NCBI GenBank assembly: GCA_947632055.1
Contig: CANRNS010000002.1
Location: 1 to 64,000 of the forward strand
Source of the DNA: an uncultured Akkermansia sp.
GTDB taxonomy: Bacteria; Verrucomicrobiota; Verrucomicrobiia; Verrucomicrobiales; Akkermansiaceae
Reading direction: 5' to 3'
DNA: 64,000 bases
Made by a program: the position numbers and the translations under genes. The notes beneath the pieces are model-generated. The model worked only from the letters and a program-made list of their open reading frames with translations, made no database searches and was not told the DNA's origin. This document shows positions 23,083-33,220 of the stretch, one piece after another; the first letter of the stretch is position 1, and each line of letters opens with the position of its first letter.

Positions 23083-26000
23083 TTACTCCCGGATGACAAC
23101 TTCGGCGCCGAGGGGAAGGCGATCAAAGAGCATGGCGCACGCATCACGCTGCATACGAACGCAGCCATGAGAAGCCGGAGTGCGTAAGACATTGCCGACA
23201 TGGAGGCCAACGCCATCGTTCGTGAGGCGCATGAAGTAGGGCATGGAATCGTAGTATATATTGGAACGGTGGTAGCGATCCTTTTGACTGATACGGAAGA
23301 ATCCGGTTGGGGTGGCGTGTCGGGAGCCCCTGCCCGTGCAAACGGGAAAGTCCATGGCGAGACGGTTGCCTACGATAAAAAGTCCACGCTGGGAAGAAAG
23401 ATTGATCACAACGAGGAATTTGCCGGAGGAAGATAAAACATCCGAGTCGCTCCACGTGTCGTAAGTGCGGAGGTAATCGCTTCGGTTACGGAAAGATTGG
23501 TAATCTTCCGGAAACTGGACTTTGGGCAAGACGGTAGAGATGATGTGGTCAAACTTAGAGGCATTGTATTTGGTGAGGAGTTGAACGGAAGCATCGCGGT
23601 GGAACTTCTGAGCGAGAGAGAGTGGAGTTTTTCTGTCACGGCCCTGAATGTCGGCCCTGCCGCCGGCATCAAGAAGCAAGGAAAGGAGTTCCGGATTATC
23701 GCTGGAGATTATCAGGTGCATGATAGCGGAGTATCCTTGGCGATCTCGCGCGTTGACATCCGCGCCATCGGCAAGGAGTTTTTGAATGGTGGGAACATGA
23801 GGTTTGCCATCCATAACCAATTGCATGAGCGCCGTGCGACCTTGAGCGTCGCGAGCACGAGGATCGGGCAGCATGATGTCTGTAATATTCCGCTGTTCAA
23901 AGAGTTCGATGATGAGGTGGCGCTCATCCGGGCTTTCATGAGCGATTTTCAAAGCGCTGACGCCTCGATGATTCAGCACGGCCGTGTCGGCGCCAGCATC
24001 CAACAAAGCGGCTGCGGCAGACACATCAGCTGGACGATCCATGGCAGCATGTGCCATGAGCGGCGTGTTCCCAAGCTTGTCCACGGCGTTGACATCCGCC
24101 CCGGCTTGCACAAGCAGCTCCACAACGCGGGCAGAGGTGGTGATGTGCAGAGGCGTTTGACCAGATGGATCGGCTACGTTCACATTAGCTCCGGCTCGAA
24201 CGAGAGCTTCCACGTGCTCGGGGGAGTTTGCAGCGAGGTGGAGAGGCGAGAGACCTCGGTCTTCCGCCGCATTCATAGCGGCGCCGGCTTGACCAAGGAG
24301 ACGGATCGAATCGGGATTGGATGCGAGGTGAAGCGGAGTCCTGCCGTGGGCATCTGTCGCATTAACGTCAGCGCCCACTTGAAGAAGGACCGCCACGTGG
24401 TCCGGAGAATTCACGAACCGATGAAGCAGCGTCTGCCCAGCAGAGTCTTTAGCATTCACATCAGCTCCCGCTCGAATGAGCAACCCCAGTGTTTCGGTAT
24501 TGAGTGTCATCTCTATCGGGCAACGTCCCTGAGCATCGGCAGCGTTGACATCCGCGCCCGCTTGAATAAGAGTCGATACACAAGCGGGTTTCCCAAGCGC
24601 CCGATGTAACGGCATGAGACCATCGTTGTCCGTGGCAGACAGATTGGCGCCGGCACGGGTCAGCATCAAGGCAGATTCCGGGTTGGACACGATATGCAAA
24701 GGCGTGGAGCCACTGCTATCAACAGCATTCACATCAGCCCCTGCCTGGATGAGCGCCTTCACCCGCGCAGGAGAGTTCACGACGGCGTGCAGCGGAGTTC
24801 TGCCGTCACTGAGCCGGACGTTCACTCCGGAGGATCCACCGAAAAGACGCACCAAAGCGACATAGGTGTCCGGAGGAACATCTGCGTGAATGGAGTCTAC
24901 GATGACCGATGGATTGACTCTCGCGCCACGAGCCGCCCAAAATTGACAGAGGGCTACCAGATCCTCCCCTGCACGCGGGTGAGACACCAAAAACGGGATG
25001 AGGGGACATGATTCATCTGCAGCACGTACATCAGAACCTGCAATAAGCAACGCCCTTGCAATATCAACTGATGAAGCAAAATGCATGGCAGTGGTATGGT
25101 CGGGCAAGAATTTTGCATTGGCATCCGCCCCGGCAGCCAGAAGAACACGCACGAGGGTCTCATCTCTCGCAACTGCCATGGCAAGAGGTGAACGGTTTCC
25201 CCCTTGTTCGTCTTTTCCATTGGGAGACGCGCCAAGCTGCAAAAGCTGGCATGTGATGCGGGTCATGTGCGGTACAGTGAAAGCTGCCGATGGCTCCGGT
25301 AAAAAGGCAACTGCATCATTGGGCGCTTTCCCTCCGGAAGCTTGCGCAAGCGCCCGCAGGATACGCATGTCGTATTCTTCAACAGATTCTCCCGATTGAT
25401 GTGATGGATGATGAGAAGCGAGAAATTCTGAGAGAAAAAGCCGCCATATGGACTCGTCCGGAATCCACCCAAGCTTGTGCAGGTTCTCAATGAGCGTTGG
25501 AATATCCCCTGCAACTCCGGGCGATTGATTGGTACCACGAAACAGTTCTGCAAGGAGTTCCGCTCCCGCACGCACATCATCAGATGACTGTTCTGGAGCA
25601 GGTGGAGGATTCTGAGAAGAAATATGCAAGACGAGTGCGAGCTCCCTGACCTCTTCGGGCGTCTCTTCGTTGAAAGACACATGGGGATTGTCGCCCTCTT
25701 TTGCCAGCGCCGATGCTCGAACCCGCAAGGCAAGCTGCTCCAAGCTCGTGCAAAATGAGCTCTCCACAGCTTTGCCATGATCAACTTCATCCACCATGCG
25801 CAGAAAATCAAGTACACGCGCATCAGTGGCATATTCCGTTGCAGTTTTTCCTTTGTCACTTTTGAGATCTGTCTTTGCCCCTTTTGCCACGAGCCAGCAT
25901 ACGGCCCGGAAGTTATTCAACGCCGCAGCGTACATGAGCGCTGTTTGACCAAGAGCATTGGCGGCATCAATATCACTCCCGCCATCTATTGCTTGCATTT

Positions 26001-26085
26001 TTTTGATAAGCTTTTTTTGCAACCGTTGCCAACGCTCACTTTGACTCATCTGAGTTTGAACAAACGCAACGACTCCCTCCTGCAT
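23083..26085 (-). CDS. Ankyrin-repeat protein with C-terminal L,D-transpeptidase (YkuD) domain
   Basis: Many ankyrin units (GADVNAxDxxGxTPLHxAxN); C-terminus GLHVGNVLRTPASHGCVRMQRDAC matches YkuD HxG..SHGCVR. Confidence 0.85.
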   Translation of the reverse strand: MQEGVVAFVQTQMSQSERWQRLQKKLIKKMQAIDGGSDIDAANALGQTALMYAAALNNFRAVCWLVAKGAKTDLKSDKGKTATEYATDARVLDFLRMVDEVDHGKAVESSFCTSLEQLALRVRASALAKEGDNPHVSFNEETPEEVRELALVLHISSQNPPPAPEQSSDDVRAGAELLAELFRGTNQSPGVAGDIPTLIENLHKLGWIPDESIWRLFLSEFLASHHPSHQSGESVEEYDMRILRALAQASGGKAPNDAVAFLPEPSAAFTVPHMTRITCQLLQLGASPNGKDEQGGNRSPLAMAVARDETLVRVLLAAGADANAKFLPDHTTAMHFASSVDIARALLIAGSDVRAADESCPLIPFLVSHPRAGEDLVALCQFWAARGARVNPSVIVDSIHADVPPDTYVALVRLFGGSSGVNVRLSDGRTPLHAVVNSPARVKALIQAGADVNAVDSSGSTPLHIVSNPESALMLTRAGANLSATDNDGLMPLHRALGKPACVSTLIQAGADVNAADAQGRCPIEMTLNTETLGLLIRAGADVNAKDSAGQTLLHRFVNSPDHVAVLLQVGADVNATDAHGRTPLHLASNPDSIRLLGQAGAAMNAAEDRGLSPLHLAANSPEHVEALVRAGANVNVADPSGQTPLHITTSARVVELLVQAGADVNAVDKLGNTPLMAHAAMDRPADVSAAAALLDAGADTAVLNHRGVSALKIAHESPDERHLIIELFEQRNITDIMLPDPRARDAQGRTALMQLVMDGKPHVPTIQKLLADGADVNARDRQGYSAIMHLIISSDNPELLSLLLDAGGRADIQGRDRKTPLSLAQKFHRDASVQLLTKYNASKFDHIISTVLPKVQFPEDYQSFRNRSDYLRTYDTWSDSDVLSSSGKFLVVINLSSQRGLFIVGNRLAMDFPVCTGRGSRHATPTGFFRISQKDRYHRSNIYYDSMPYFMRLTNDGVGLHVGNVLRTPASHGCVRMQRDACAMLFDRLPLGAEVVIRE

Positions 26086-26335
26086 GGCGATGGAGGACGT
26101 CTTTTCTTCTGCATAACTACCCCCCCGATGAATATCATTAAGATACTCATCATCAATATATTATGGAGCATTCTGTCTGCGCAGATATACCCACCCTGTA
26201 TCTCCTCCTGCATTTTGTTATGCTTCGGTTGAATGCCTCACCATACTAACAACCTCCCCGCTCTTTTGCAAGCTTTGAATATCATACAAGCTAACTTTTT
26301 TCATCATCCTATCTCACGACAACACGAATCAATGA

Positions 26336-27280
<945 letters not shown>

Positions 27281-27286
27281 GCGCGC

Positions 27287-29347
27287 TCAAGGCTCCGCCG
27301 TTTCATTGGGAAAGAAAGTCTCGACCCCATGGCCTCGCGCACCCGGCAATAGGATGATGCGCTTCATACCAATGGAACGCAGCAATTGCGGGTCAATAAT
27401 GGGTTCATGCGAATTATAGCCAAGGATGATCACATCCGCACGTCGGTAATCAGGCGGGAGAGCCTCAAAAGTCGAGAGAGCCGCATTACCAATGTAAAGG
27501 CATCGGCGAGCGTCCTGCCTCCGCCAGTGAATAATAGGGGTAGCATTGGCAGAATAAGATACGGGTTGGTCGGCCGGTGGCGCAAAAACAGTGAAGGAGC
27601 CAGCGGCAGACGTAAAGCGCTGCGGAGCCGTTCCGGGAGGAGCGCAAAAATAGCGCAACTTCGGCCAAGTGTGAGAGTAAATGCTTGCTGTGGCAGCATC
27701 TCTCGGCTCCAGACAAAGAACGGGAGAAAATCCGGCATGAAAGAGAGCCGGTTGCACCACATATCGTGCGGCACGCTCACCACGCACATCCCCCACCAAA
27801 ATGCCCGGATTGCCCAACACACAAGCACTCTTGCCACGATTGAGAGGCACCACCATCCACTCTTCCCCTGCCGCCGGAGGCACGGCGGGAAGATAGGCTC
27901 CGGGAATTGAGCCAAACAAGCCCACCAACGATACAAGCCATCCCGCGCTGCAAAGAGCTCCAGCCTGCACCACTCCTCCTATAATCGGCACACCGCCCAC
28001 CACCAGCATAAGCAGCCCCATGAACATGATCACCGGCAATAGCGGCGCAATGAGGATATTGACAATGTAGCTCGCCGTATTCACCACGTGGAAATGCAAG
28101 ACGGAAAGAGGCAGAGACACCAGCCACGCGCACATGGACACTACCACCGCCCCGCGTACAAAAAAGTCAGCGTCGACTAGCCAACGCTCGCAACGCGTGT
28201 GGATGCGAACCGGTATGTACGAATCCGGCCCAAACCACGGCACGTCGGACATGGCGAAACGCACCCCTAAGCAAATGGCGCCGTAAACCATGAAAGACAG
28301 GCGAAAACCGGGTTGGTAAAACTGCCATGGCTGGAACATGAGCACGAACAGTGCCGCAAAACACCACGCATTCAGATAACTGACGCGCCGTCGCAATATA
28401 AGAGCGCCCAGCACCATGGCCAACATCACGTACGCCCGCAATGCCGGGACAGCCATGCCTGTTGCAAACACGTACAGTCCCACTCCAAGAAGCAACACCC
28501 ACCGCCCCCAATCAGGTCGCACGCGGCACAGCCGCAACAGCATCCATAATATGCTCGCTACAATACCCACATGCAGACCGCTCACCGCAAAGGCATGCAA
28601 ACACCCTCCACGCCGAAAAATATCAATGGTATCATCATCTGCTCGTCCTTTTTCCCCCAACACAAGGGCACAGAGTACCTGGCGACGAACATCTTTTTCG
28701 GTGCCGGGTGGCATCAAGCGATCCACCAGGGTCGTACGCACACACTCTGCTGCGCGCAAGAGGGTTGCATATCCGAAGTTGCCGTCCGAACACTCCATTC
28801 TCAAGCAGTTCAAGCGCGCAACAATACCCATCCCACGCATCCACTCTTCCTGCGAGAACATACCCGGCACAAGCGGCTGCTCCGTCGGCCTGGGCTCGCC
28901 CATCACACTCAATCGCTCCCCCAGCTGCGCGGGGATATCCCCATACACAACGACACGCACACCAAACCCACCTGACTCTATAATGCAAGCGTGATCGAGT
29001 ACACGAATCACCGTACCCTGCACCTGTACAACACGCGGCGGCGGTTGAGCTGTAAGTTTCAACTCATCCACCTCTCGCTGCCGCAATGCCGAGCAAAGCG
29101 CCACAATCAGCCCGCAAAAAAACGCGCACAACACCACCCGATACGCGCGCAACACACACCCAATAACCAACGCCGCACCTGCCACAGACCACCCTGCCCC
29201 ACCACCGCAAATCACCCCACATACCACCACAAGAGGGAGCAACAACGGTGCGCAATTCACCACTCCACGACAAGCATGGAACACAGCTGCCATCCTGCAT
29301 GGCCTCTCACTCGAGTGCATTGTGCTCGTGCGCGGCATAATTCTCAT
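27287..29347 (-). CDS. comEC: ComEC/Rec2-type competence protein
   Basis: LVLGEKGRADDDTIDIFRRGGCLHAFAVSGLHVGI signature, polytopic membrane protein. Confidence 0.85.
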   Translation of the reverse strand: MRIMPRTSTMHSSERPCRMAAVFHACRGVVNCAPLLLPLVVVCGVICGGGAGWSVAGAALVIGCVLRAYRVVLCAFFCGLIVALCSALRQREVDELKLTAQPPPRVVQVQGTVIRVLDHACIIESGGFGVRVVVYGDIPAQLGERLSVMGEPRPTEQPLVPGMFSQEEWMRGMGIVARLNCLRMECSDGNFGYATLLRAAECVRTTLVDRLMPPGTEKDVRRQVLCALVLGEKGRADDDTIDIFRRGGCLHAFAVSGLHVGIVASILWMLLRLCRVRPDWGRWVLLLGVGLYVFATGMAVPALRAYVMLAMVLGALILRRRVSYLNAWCFAALFVLMFQPWQFYQPGFRLSFMVYGAICLGVRFAMSDVPWFGPDSYIPVRIHTRCERWLVDADFFVRGAVVVSMCAWLVSLPLSVLHFHVVNTASYIVNILIAPLLPVIMFMGLLMLVVGGVPIIGGVVQAGALCSAGWLVSLVGLFGSIPGAYLPAVPPAAGEEWMVVPLNRGKSACVLGNPGILVGDVRGERAARYVVQPALFHAGFSPVLCLEPRDAATASIYSHTWPKLRYFCAPPGTAPQRFTSAAGSFTVFAPPADQPVSYSANATPIIHWRRQDARRCLYIGNAALSTFEALPPDYRRADVIILGYNSHEPIIDPQLLRSIGMKRIILLPGARGHGVETFFPNETAEP

Positions 29348-29658
29348 GAGCGCTGCCGGGCAGATCGCAACGAATGGAGACGCATAAGCATTTTGGGGTG
29401 CAATTCACGGCGAATCCACTCGTAGGCGAGCGGGAGCTGTCCCTCGCGATAGGCTCGGCCAATGCGAGCTTCCACCTCGGTAGCATTGCCAACGAGACGT
29501 AAAAAGTCATTGGAAGTGAGCTGCACAAAAGCCTCCCCATCGATATGTCCATGGCTCTCCGAAAGCAAAAGCTCACGCACGTAAAGTGCCAACACCGCGT
29601 CCCCAATCCACGCTTCCGCTCGCACAGCTGGATCGTGCTCCGGGCGATGCGTGCTCAT
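29344..29658 (-). CDS. Mini-ribonuclease III-like protein
   Basis: AWIGDAVLALYVRELLL; overlaps comEC by 4 nt. Confidence 0.7.
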   Translation of the reverse strand: MSTHRPEHDPAVRAEAWIGDAVLALYVRELLLSESHGHIDGEAFVQLTSNDFLRLVGNATEVEARIGRAYREGQLPLAYEWIRRELHPKMLMRLHSLRSARQRS

Positions 29659-29682
29659 AAAACCGTGACAGGAAAACAGGGG

Positions 29683-30264
29683 TTAATTGCGCGAGCGCGG
29701 CTCACGCTCTGCAGCTGTTTTACCACCGGGAACAGTGACGAACGGCGCACCGGAAGTGGGAGCCTTCTCCGTGAAAGCAACTCCGGGAGTCTCGACAGGC
29801 ACACCAGCCACGGGAAAGTCCTTGCGCAGCGGATGGTAGGGGTAATCATCCCACATCATAATGCGGCGCAAATCCGGGTGTCCGTCAAAATGGATGCCCA
29901 TCAGGTCGTACTGCTCACGCTCCAACCAGTTGGCCGAGCGCCACACGCCCACCAACGAAGGCACAGAGGCATCCTTCTCCTCCAGCAAAGTGCGTACCAA
30001 CAGATTTGCGCCTGTTTCAGCCTGGGTGATGGTATAATTCACCTCAAATCGCGGTTCCTGACCCAAATGATCCACCGTTGACACGCACAGGAGCATATCA
30101 AACCCACAAGCCTCCTTGGCGTAACGCATGACTGGCACTAACTGATCACGCGGTACGGTGAGCGTGGTATCGCCGCGAAACTCATGCAGCGCAACCTGCG
30201 GGAAACGGGCATGTATTCTATCACAAGCCTCTTGGGCTGCAGCAGTATGATTTTTGTTCGGCAT
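29683..30264 (-). CDS. nuoC: NADH-quinone oxidoreductase subunit C
   Basis: WLEREQYDLMGIHFDGHPDLRRIMMWDDYPYHPLRKDFP. Confidence 0.95.
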   Translation of the reverse strand: MPNKNHTAAAQEACDRIHARFPQVALHEFRGDTTLTVPRDQLVPVMRYAKEACGFDMLLCVSTVDHLGQEPRFEVNYTITQAETGANLLVRTLLEEKDASVPSLVGVWRSANWLEREQYDLMGIHFDGHPDLRRIMMWDDYPYHPLRKDFPVAGVPVETPGVAFTEKAPTSGAPFVTVPGGKTAAEREPRSRN

Positions 30265-30289
30265 AATAAAAAAGGAAAAAAGCGTTCTC

Positions 30290-30874
30290 TTAGTCAGTAA
30301 TAACGGCGGCACGGATGCTGTCCGCACGCTGCGCCTCGCGCAGATCATGAGTCTTGAAAAATCCCTTCAGCGGGTGATCCGTCTTCATAATTTTGTCCTG
30401 CAAGGTGATGAGCCCTTGCAACAGGGCCTCCGGACGTGGAGGACAGCCGGAAATATACACGTCAACCGGCACTATTTTATCAACCCCTTGCAAAACTGAA
30501 TAGGAACGAAACATGCCGCCTGAACACGCACACGCCCCGCAGGCAATGCACCATTTCGGTTCCGGCATCTGATCCCAGATGCGCCGAACAAAACCGGCCA
30601 TTTTATAAGTGATGGTCCCACAAATGAACATGAAATCCGCTTGACGAGGAGCGTACCGATTAACCTCCGACCCAAAACGCGAAATGTCGTAGCGCGAACA
30701 TGACGCCGCCATATATTCAATCGCGCAGCATGACGTTCCCATCGGCATAGGCCACAAGGAGTACTTGTGCATCCAATTGATTGCTGCCTCCAACGTCGTA
30801 TACACAAAACCGCCATCCGCATCCGGATCGCACATGTAATTCTGCTCTGTCTGCTCTTGGGTATCCGTAGCCAT
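30290..30874 (-). CDS. nuoB: NADH-quinone oxidoreductase subunit B
   Basis: WPMPMGTSCCAIEYMA; IACGACACSGGMF; DVYISGCPPRPEALL. Confidence 0.95.
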   Translation of the reverse strand: MATDTQEQTEQNYMCDPDADGGFVYTTLEAAINWMHKYSLWPMPMGTSCCAIEYMAASCSRYDISRFGSEVNRYAPRQADFMFICGTITYKMAGFVRRIWDQMPEPKWCIACGACACSGGMFRSYSVLQGVDKIVPVDVYISGCPPRPEALLQGLITLQDKIMKTDHPLKGFFKTHDLREAQRADSIRAAVITD

Positions 30875-30940
30875 CACGCAAACAAGGGTACTCCACGTCC
30901 GTGGAAATGTCAAGCAGATGTGCACGCGCATCCTCGCGCG

Positions 30941-32065
30941 TTAATACACGTCTTTCTGATAGCGTCTCTGCGCCTTGAGATCAGCTAAATACGCAGCAGC
31001 GGCTTCCGGACTGCGTCCGCCTTCGCGGGCAATAATCGTAAGCAGCGTTTGCTCCACATCCTTAGCCATACGGTTGGCATCGCCGCACATGTATACGGCT
31101 GCTCCCTTTTCCAGCCATTGCCATATGTCGGCGCCAACCGCATCCATGAGGTGCTGCACGTAAATCTTGTGATCCTGGTCGCGACTCCACGCCACACTCA
31201 TCTTCAGAGCGCCACTCTCCACAAGCGGCGCCAGCTCGTCCTCATAACAAGCATCAGTAGCCTTGTACGGGTTGCCGAAGAAAAGCCACATGGGACCGGT
31301 GGCACGATCAATGATGCGCTGCTGCCAGAAAGCGCGGAAGGGCGCAATGCCTGTGCCGGGACCCACCATGATGATGGGCGTTGCACCATCCTCCGGCAAA
31401 CGGAAATTCTTGTTGCTGTGCACAAAGACGCGCACCTTGTCGCCGGGTTTGACGCGATCTGCCAAGAAAGTGGAACACACGCCATTGCGGGCGCGGTCAT
31501 GCGATTTGTAGCGCACAGCCCCCACGCACAGACTCACCTGCCCGGGCACCTGCGCCGGGCTGCTGGCGATGGAGTATAGCCGCGCCGTGAGCTTGGGCAG
31601 CACGGCTACGAGCTCCGCGCCGTTGGTGAAACGAGGCCTCATCTCCTCATCCTGCGCCAGATCCAGCAAATCGCGTCCCCACACAAAGTCCTTCAGCTGC
31701 TCCTTGTCAGCGAGGATAGTCTCCAACTTCGCACTCCCGGCAGAAGCATTCCACTTGACAAGCGTGCTCTTCTTGAGACCCGTAATATCGTACGTGGCGA
31801 TGAGCGCCTCACGCAGCGTCATCTGCTCACCCGCTGCATCCACGACTTCTGAGGCATCCAAGCCCAACACCGCTATCAACGCATCCACCAACGCCGGATC
31901 GTTGTTCGGCAGCACCCCCAACGCATCACCCGTCACATAAGCCAACCCCGAATCTCCCAGCGAAATATCCACATTGATCGTTTCTTTCGCACTGCCCGGT
32001 TTCGTGATGTGACGCACGTCCATAATTTCTGCCGGGTACGGATTTTTGATGCTGTAAGGTTCCAT
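30941..32065 (-). CDS. cysJ: Sulfite reductase flavoprotein-like FAD/NADPH reductase without flavodoxin domain
   Basis: ARLYSIASSPAQVPGQVSLCVGAV; MVGPGTGIAPFRAFWQQR; YMCGDANRMAKDVE. Confidence 0.85.
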   Translation of the reverse strand: MEPYSIKNPYPAEIMDVRHITKPGSAKETINVDISLGDSGLAYVTGDALGVLPNNDPALVDALIAVLGLDASEVVDAAGEQMTLREALIATYDITGLKKSTLVKWNASAGSAKLETILADKEQLKDFVWGRDLLDLAQDEEMRPRFTNGAELVAVLPKLTARLYSIASSPAQVPGQVSLCVGAVRYKSHDRARNGVCSTFLADRVKPGDKVRVFVHSNKNFRLPEDGATPIIMVGPGTGIAPFRAFWQQRIIDRATGPMWLFFGNPYKATDACYEDELAPLVESGALKMSVAWSRDQDHKIYVQHLMDAVGADIWQWLEKGAAVYMCGDANRMAKDVEQTLLTIIAREGGRSPEAAAAYLADLKAQRRYQKDVY

Positions 32066-32184
32066 AGTCGCGTTGGGTTTGTTCGCACGTTACTCTACCC
32101 GATAGGCCATATTTTGTCAAGGAGTGCGAACTCCCGTTTTTAAGGCGCCCATCTCAAAAATAAACGCATTTTATCGAATTTATG

Positions 32185-32213
32185 TTGACGTGATAGCTAA
32201 TTAACGATATCAT
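32185..32213 (+). promoter_or_regulatory. Promoter TTGACG-17-TATCAT upstream of small secreted protein
   Basis: Motifs and 17-nt spacer. Confidence 0.5.
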
Positions 32214-32289
32214 AGTAGCTGTTCAAGCTCACTAATGCGATCATTTTCGCTATTAAACTTGACAAATCGACAATCAAACCAAATCAATC

Positions 32290-32505
32290 ATGAAAACATT
32301 AGCACTCATCGCAACAGCTCTGTTCGCCATCACTGCATATGACGCAGCTGCAGCATATGCCGACACCTCGAGCGCCTGCACCATCGAGAACCAAGTGATA
32401 TGTGGACAGGCCAATAAACCCCTCGAACGTTGCCCATATTGCCATGGCACAGGCTCTTTTGGTACACAACGCTGCATCCCCTGCCAGGGACGCGGTTTCC
32501 GTTAA
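32290..32505 (+). CDS. Small secreted Cys/Gly-rich protein (DnaJ-type CxxCxGxG pair)
   Basis: Signal peptide MKTLALIATALFAITAYDAAAAYA; CPYCHGTGSFGTQRCIPCQGRG. Confidence 0.7.
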   Translation: MKTLALIATALFAITAYDAAAAYADTSSACTIENQVICGQANKPLERCPYCHGTGSFGTQRCIPCQGRGFR

Positions 32506-32532
32506 TGGAGCGCCAGTCAACCTGAGATACAC

Positions 32533-32568
32533 AAACGGGCGACCCATGAAAGGTCGCCCGTTTCTTTT
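32533..32568 (+). terminator. Terminator AAACGGGCGACC-CATGAAA-GGTCGCCCGTTTCTTTT
   Basis: 12-bp perfect stem followed by T-rich tail. Confidence 0.85.
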
Positions 32569-32734
32569 GAAACAGCGGAATTCAGTCACTTCTTCCTGTG
32601 AGTCATTACGCCGCTTCCTTTGATCCCGCCCTCTTGCCACGCCGAATCATGAACTATGCATCATTTCTTCCATCATTTTTACGCCTTCTTTCCCTCAAAA
32701 ACGAATGCGGTTCACATGTTTCAATTTTGGCTAG

Positions 32735-32903
32735 TACGTATTTATAATACGTAGTTAATTACATTTAATATATTGATAATAATTGACTATCAAAAAATTG
32801 TTTCATGCGAATTTTTCTATGAAAAGTGCCTGCTTTTCTGATAAGTCATTGGAAAGGAAAAGGAGAAAATATCAGATATAGGCTTGACATACGTATTATA
32901 AAT
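32735..32903. repeat. AT-rich element bounded by inverted ATTTATAATACGTA (within 32735-32753 hairpin) and TACGTATTATAAAT (32890-32903)
   Basis: 14-nt inverted match; first copy is itself TACGTATT-TAT-AATACGTA. Confidence 0.6.
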
Positions 32904-33011
32904 GCTCATCCCATCAATATCATCATCGCGCCACTCGTCGAAGGAACCCGGCGAGCGGCAATTCATTTACAATTTGGGGAATGAGAGCTTCTCTACCAAG
33001 GCAAACACGTA

Positions 33012-33211
33012 CTTGTCGCCGGGGTTGACGCGATCTGCCAAGAAAGCAGAACCCACGCCGTTGCGGGCGCGGTCATGCGATTTGTAGCGCACGGCTCCCA
33101 CGCACAGACTCACCGGTCCGGACACCTACGCCAGGCTGTCGGCGATGAAATACAGGTGCGCCATGAACTTGGGCAGCACGGCTACGAGCTCCACACCGGT
33201 AGAGGAACGCG
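33012..33211 (-). pseudogene. Partial cysJ copy with in-frame TAG
   Basis: Gap-free match to 31436..31635 at roughly 85-90% by eye; translated SLCVGAVRYKSHDRARNGV kept, CAG (Q) of SSPAQVPG is TAG. Confidence 0.85.
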
Positions 33212-33220
33212 ATTTGCGCA

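Noticed and set aside
23497-24609. 370-aa plus-strand ORF antisense to the ankyrin gene
   Set aside because: Periodic pattern simply mirrors the ankyrin repeats on the other strand.
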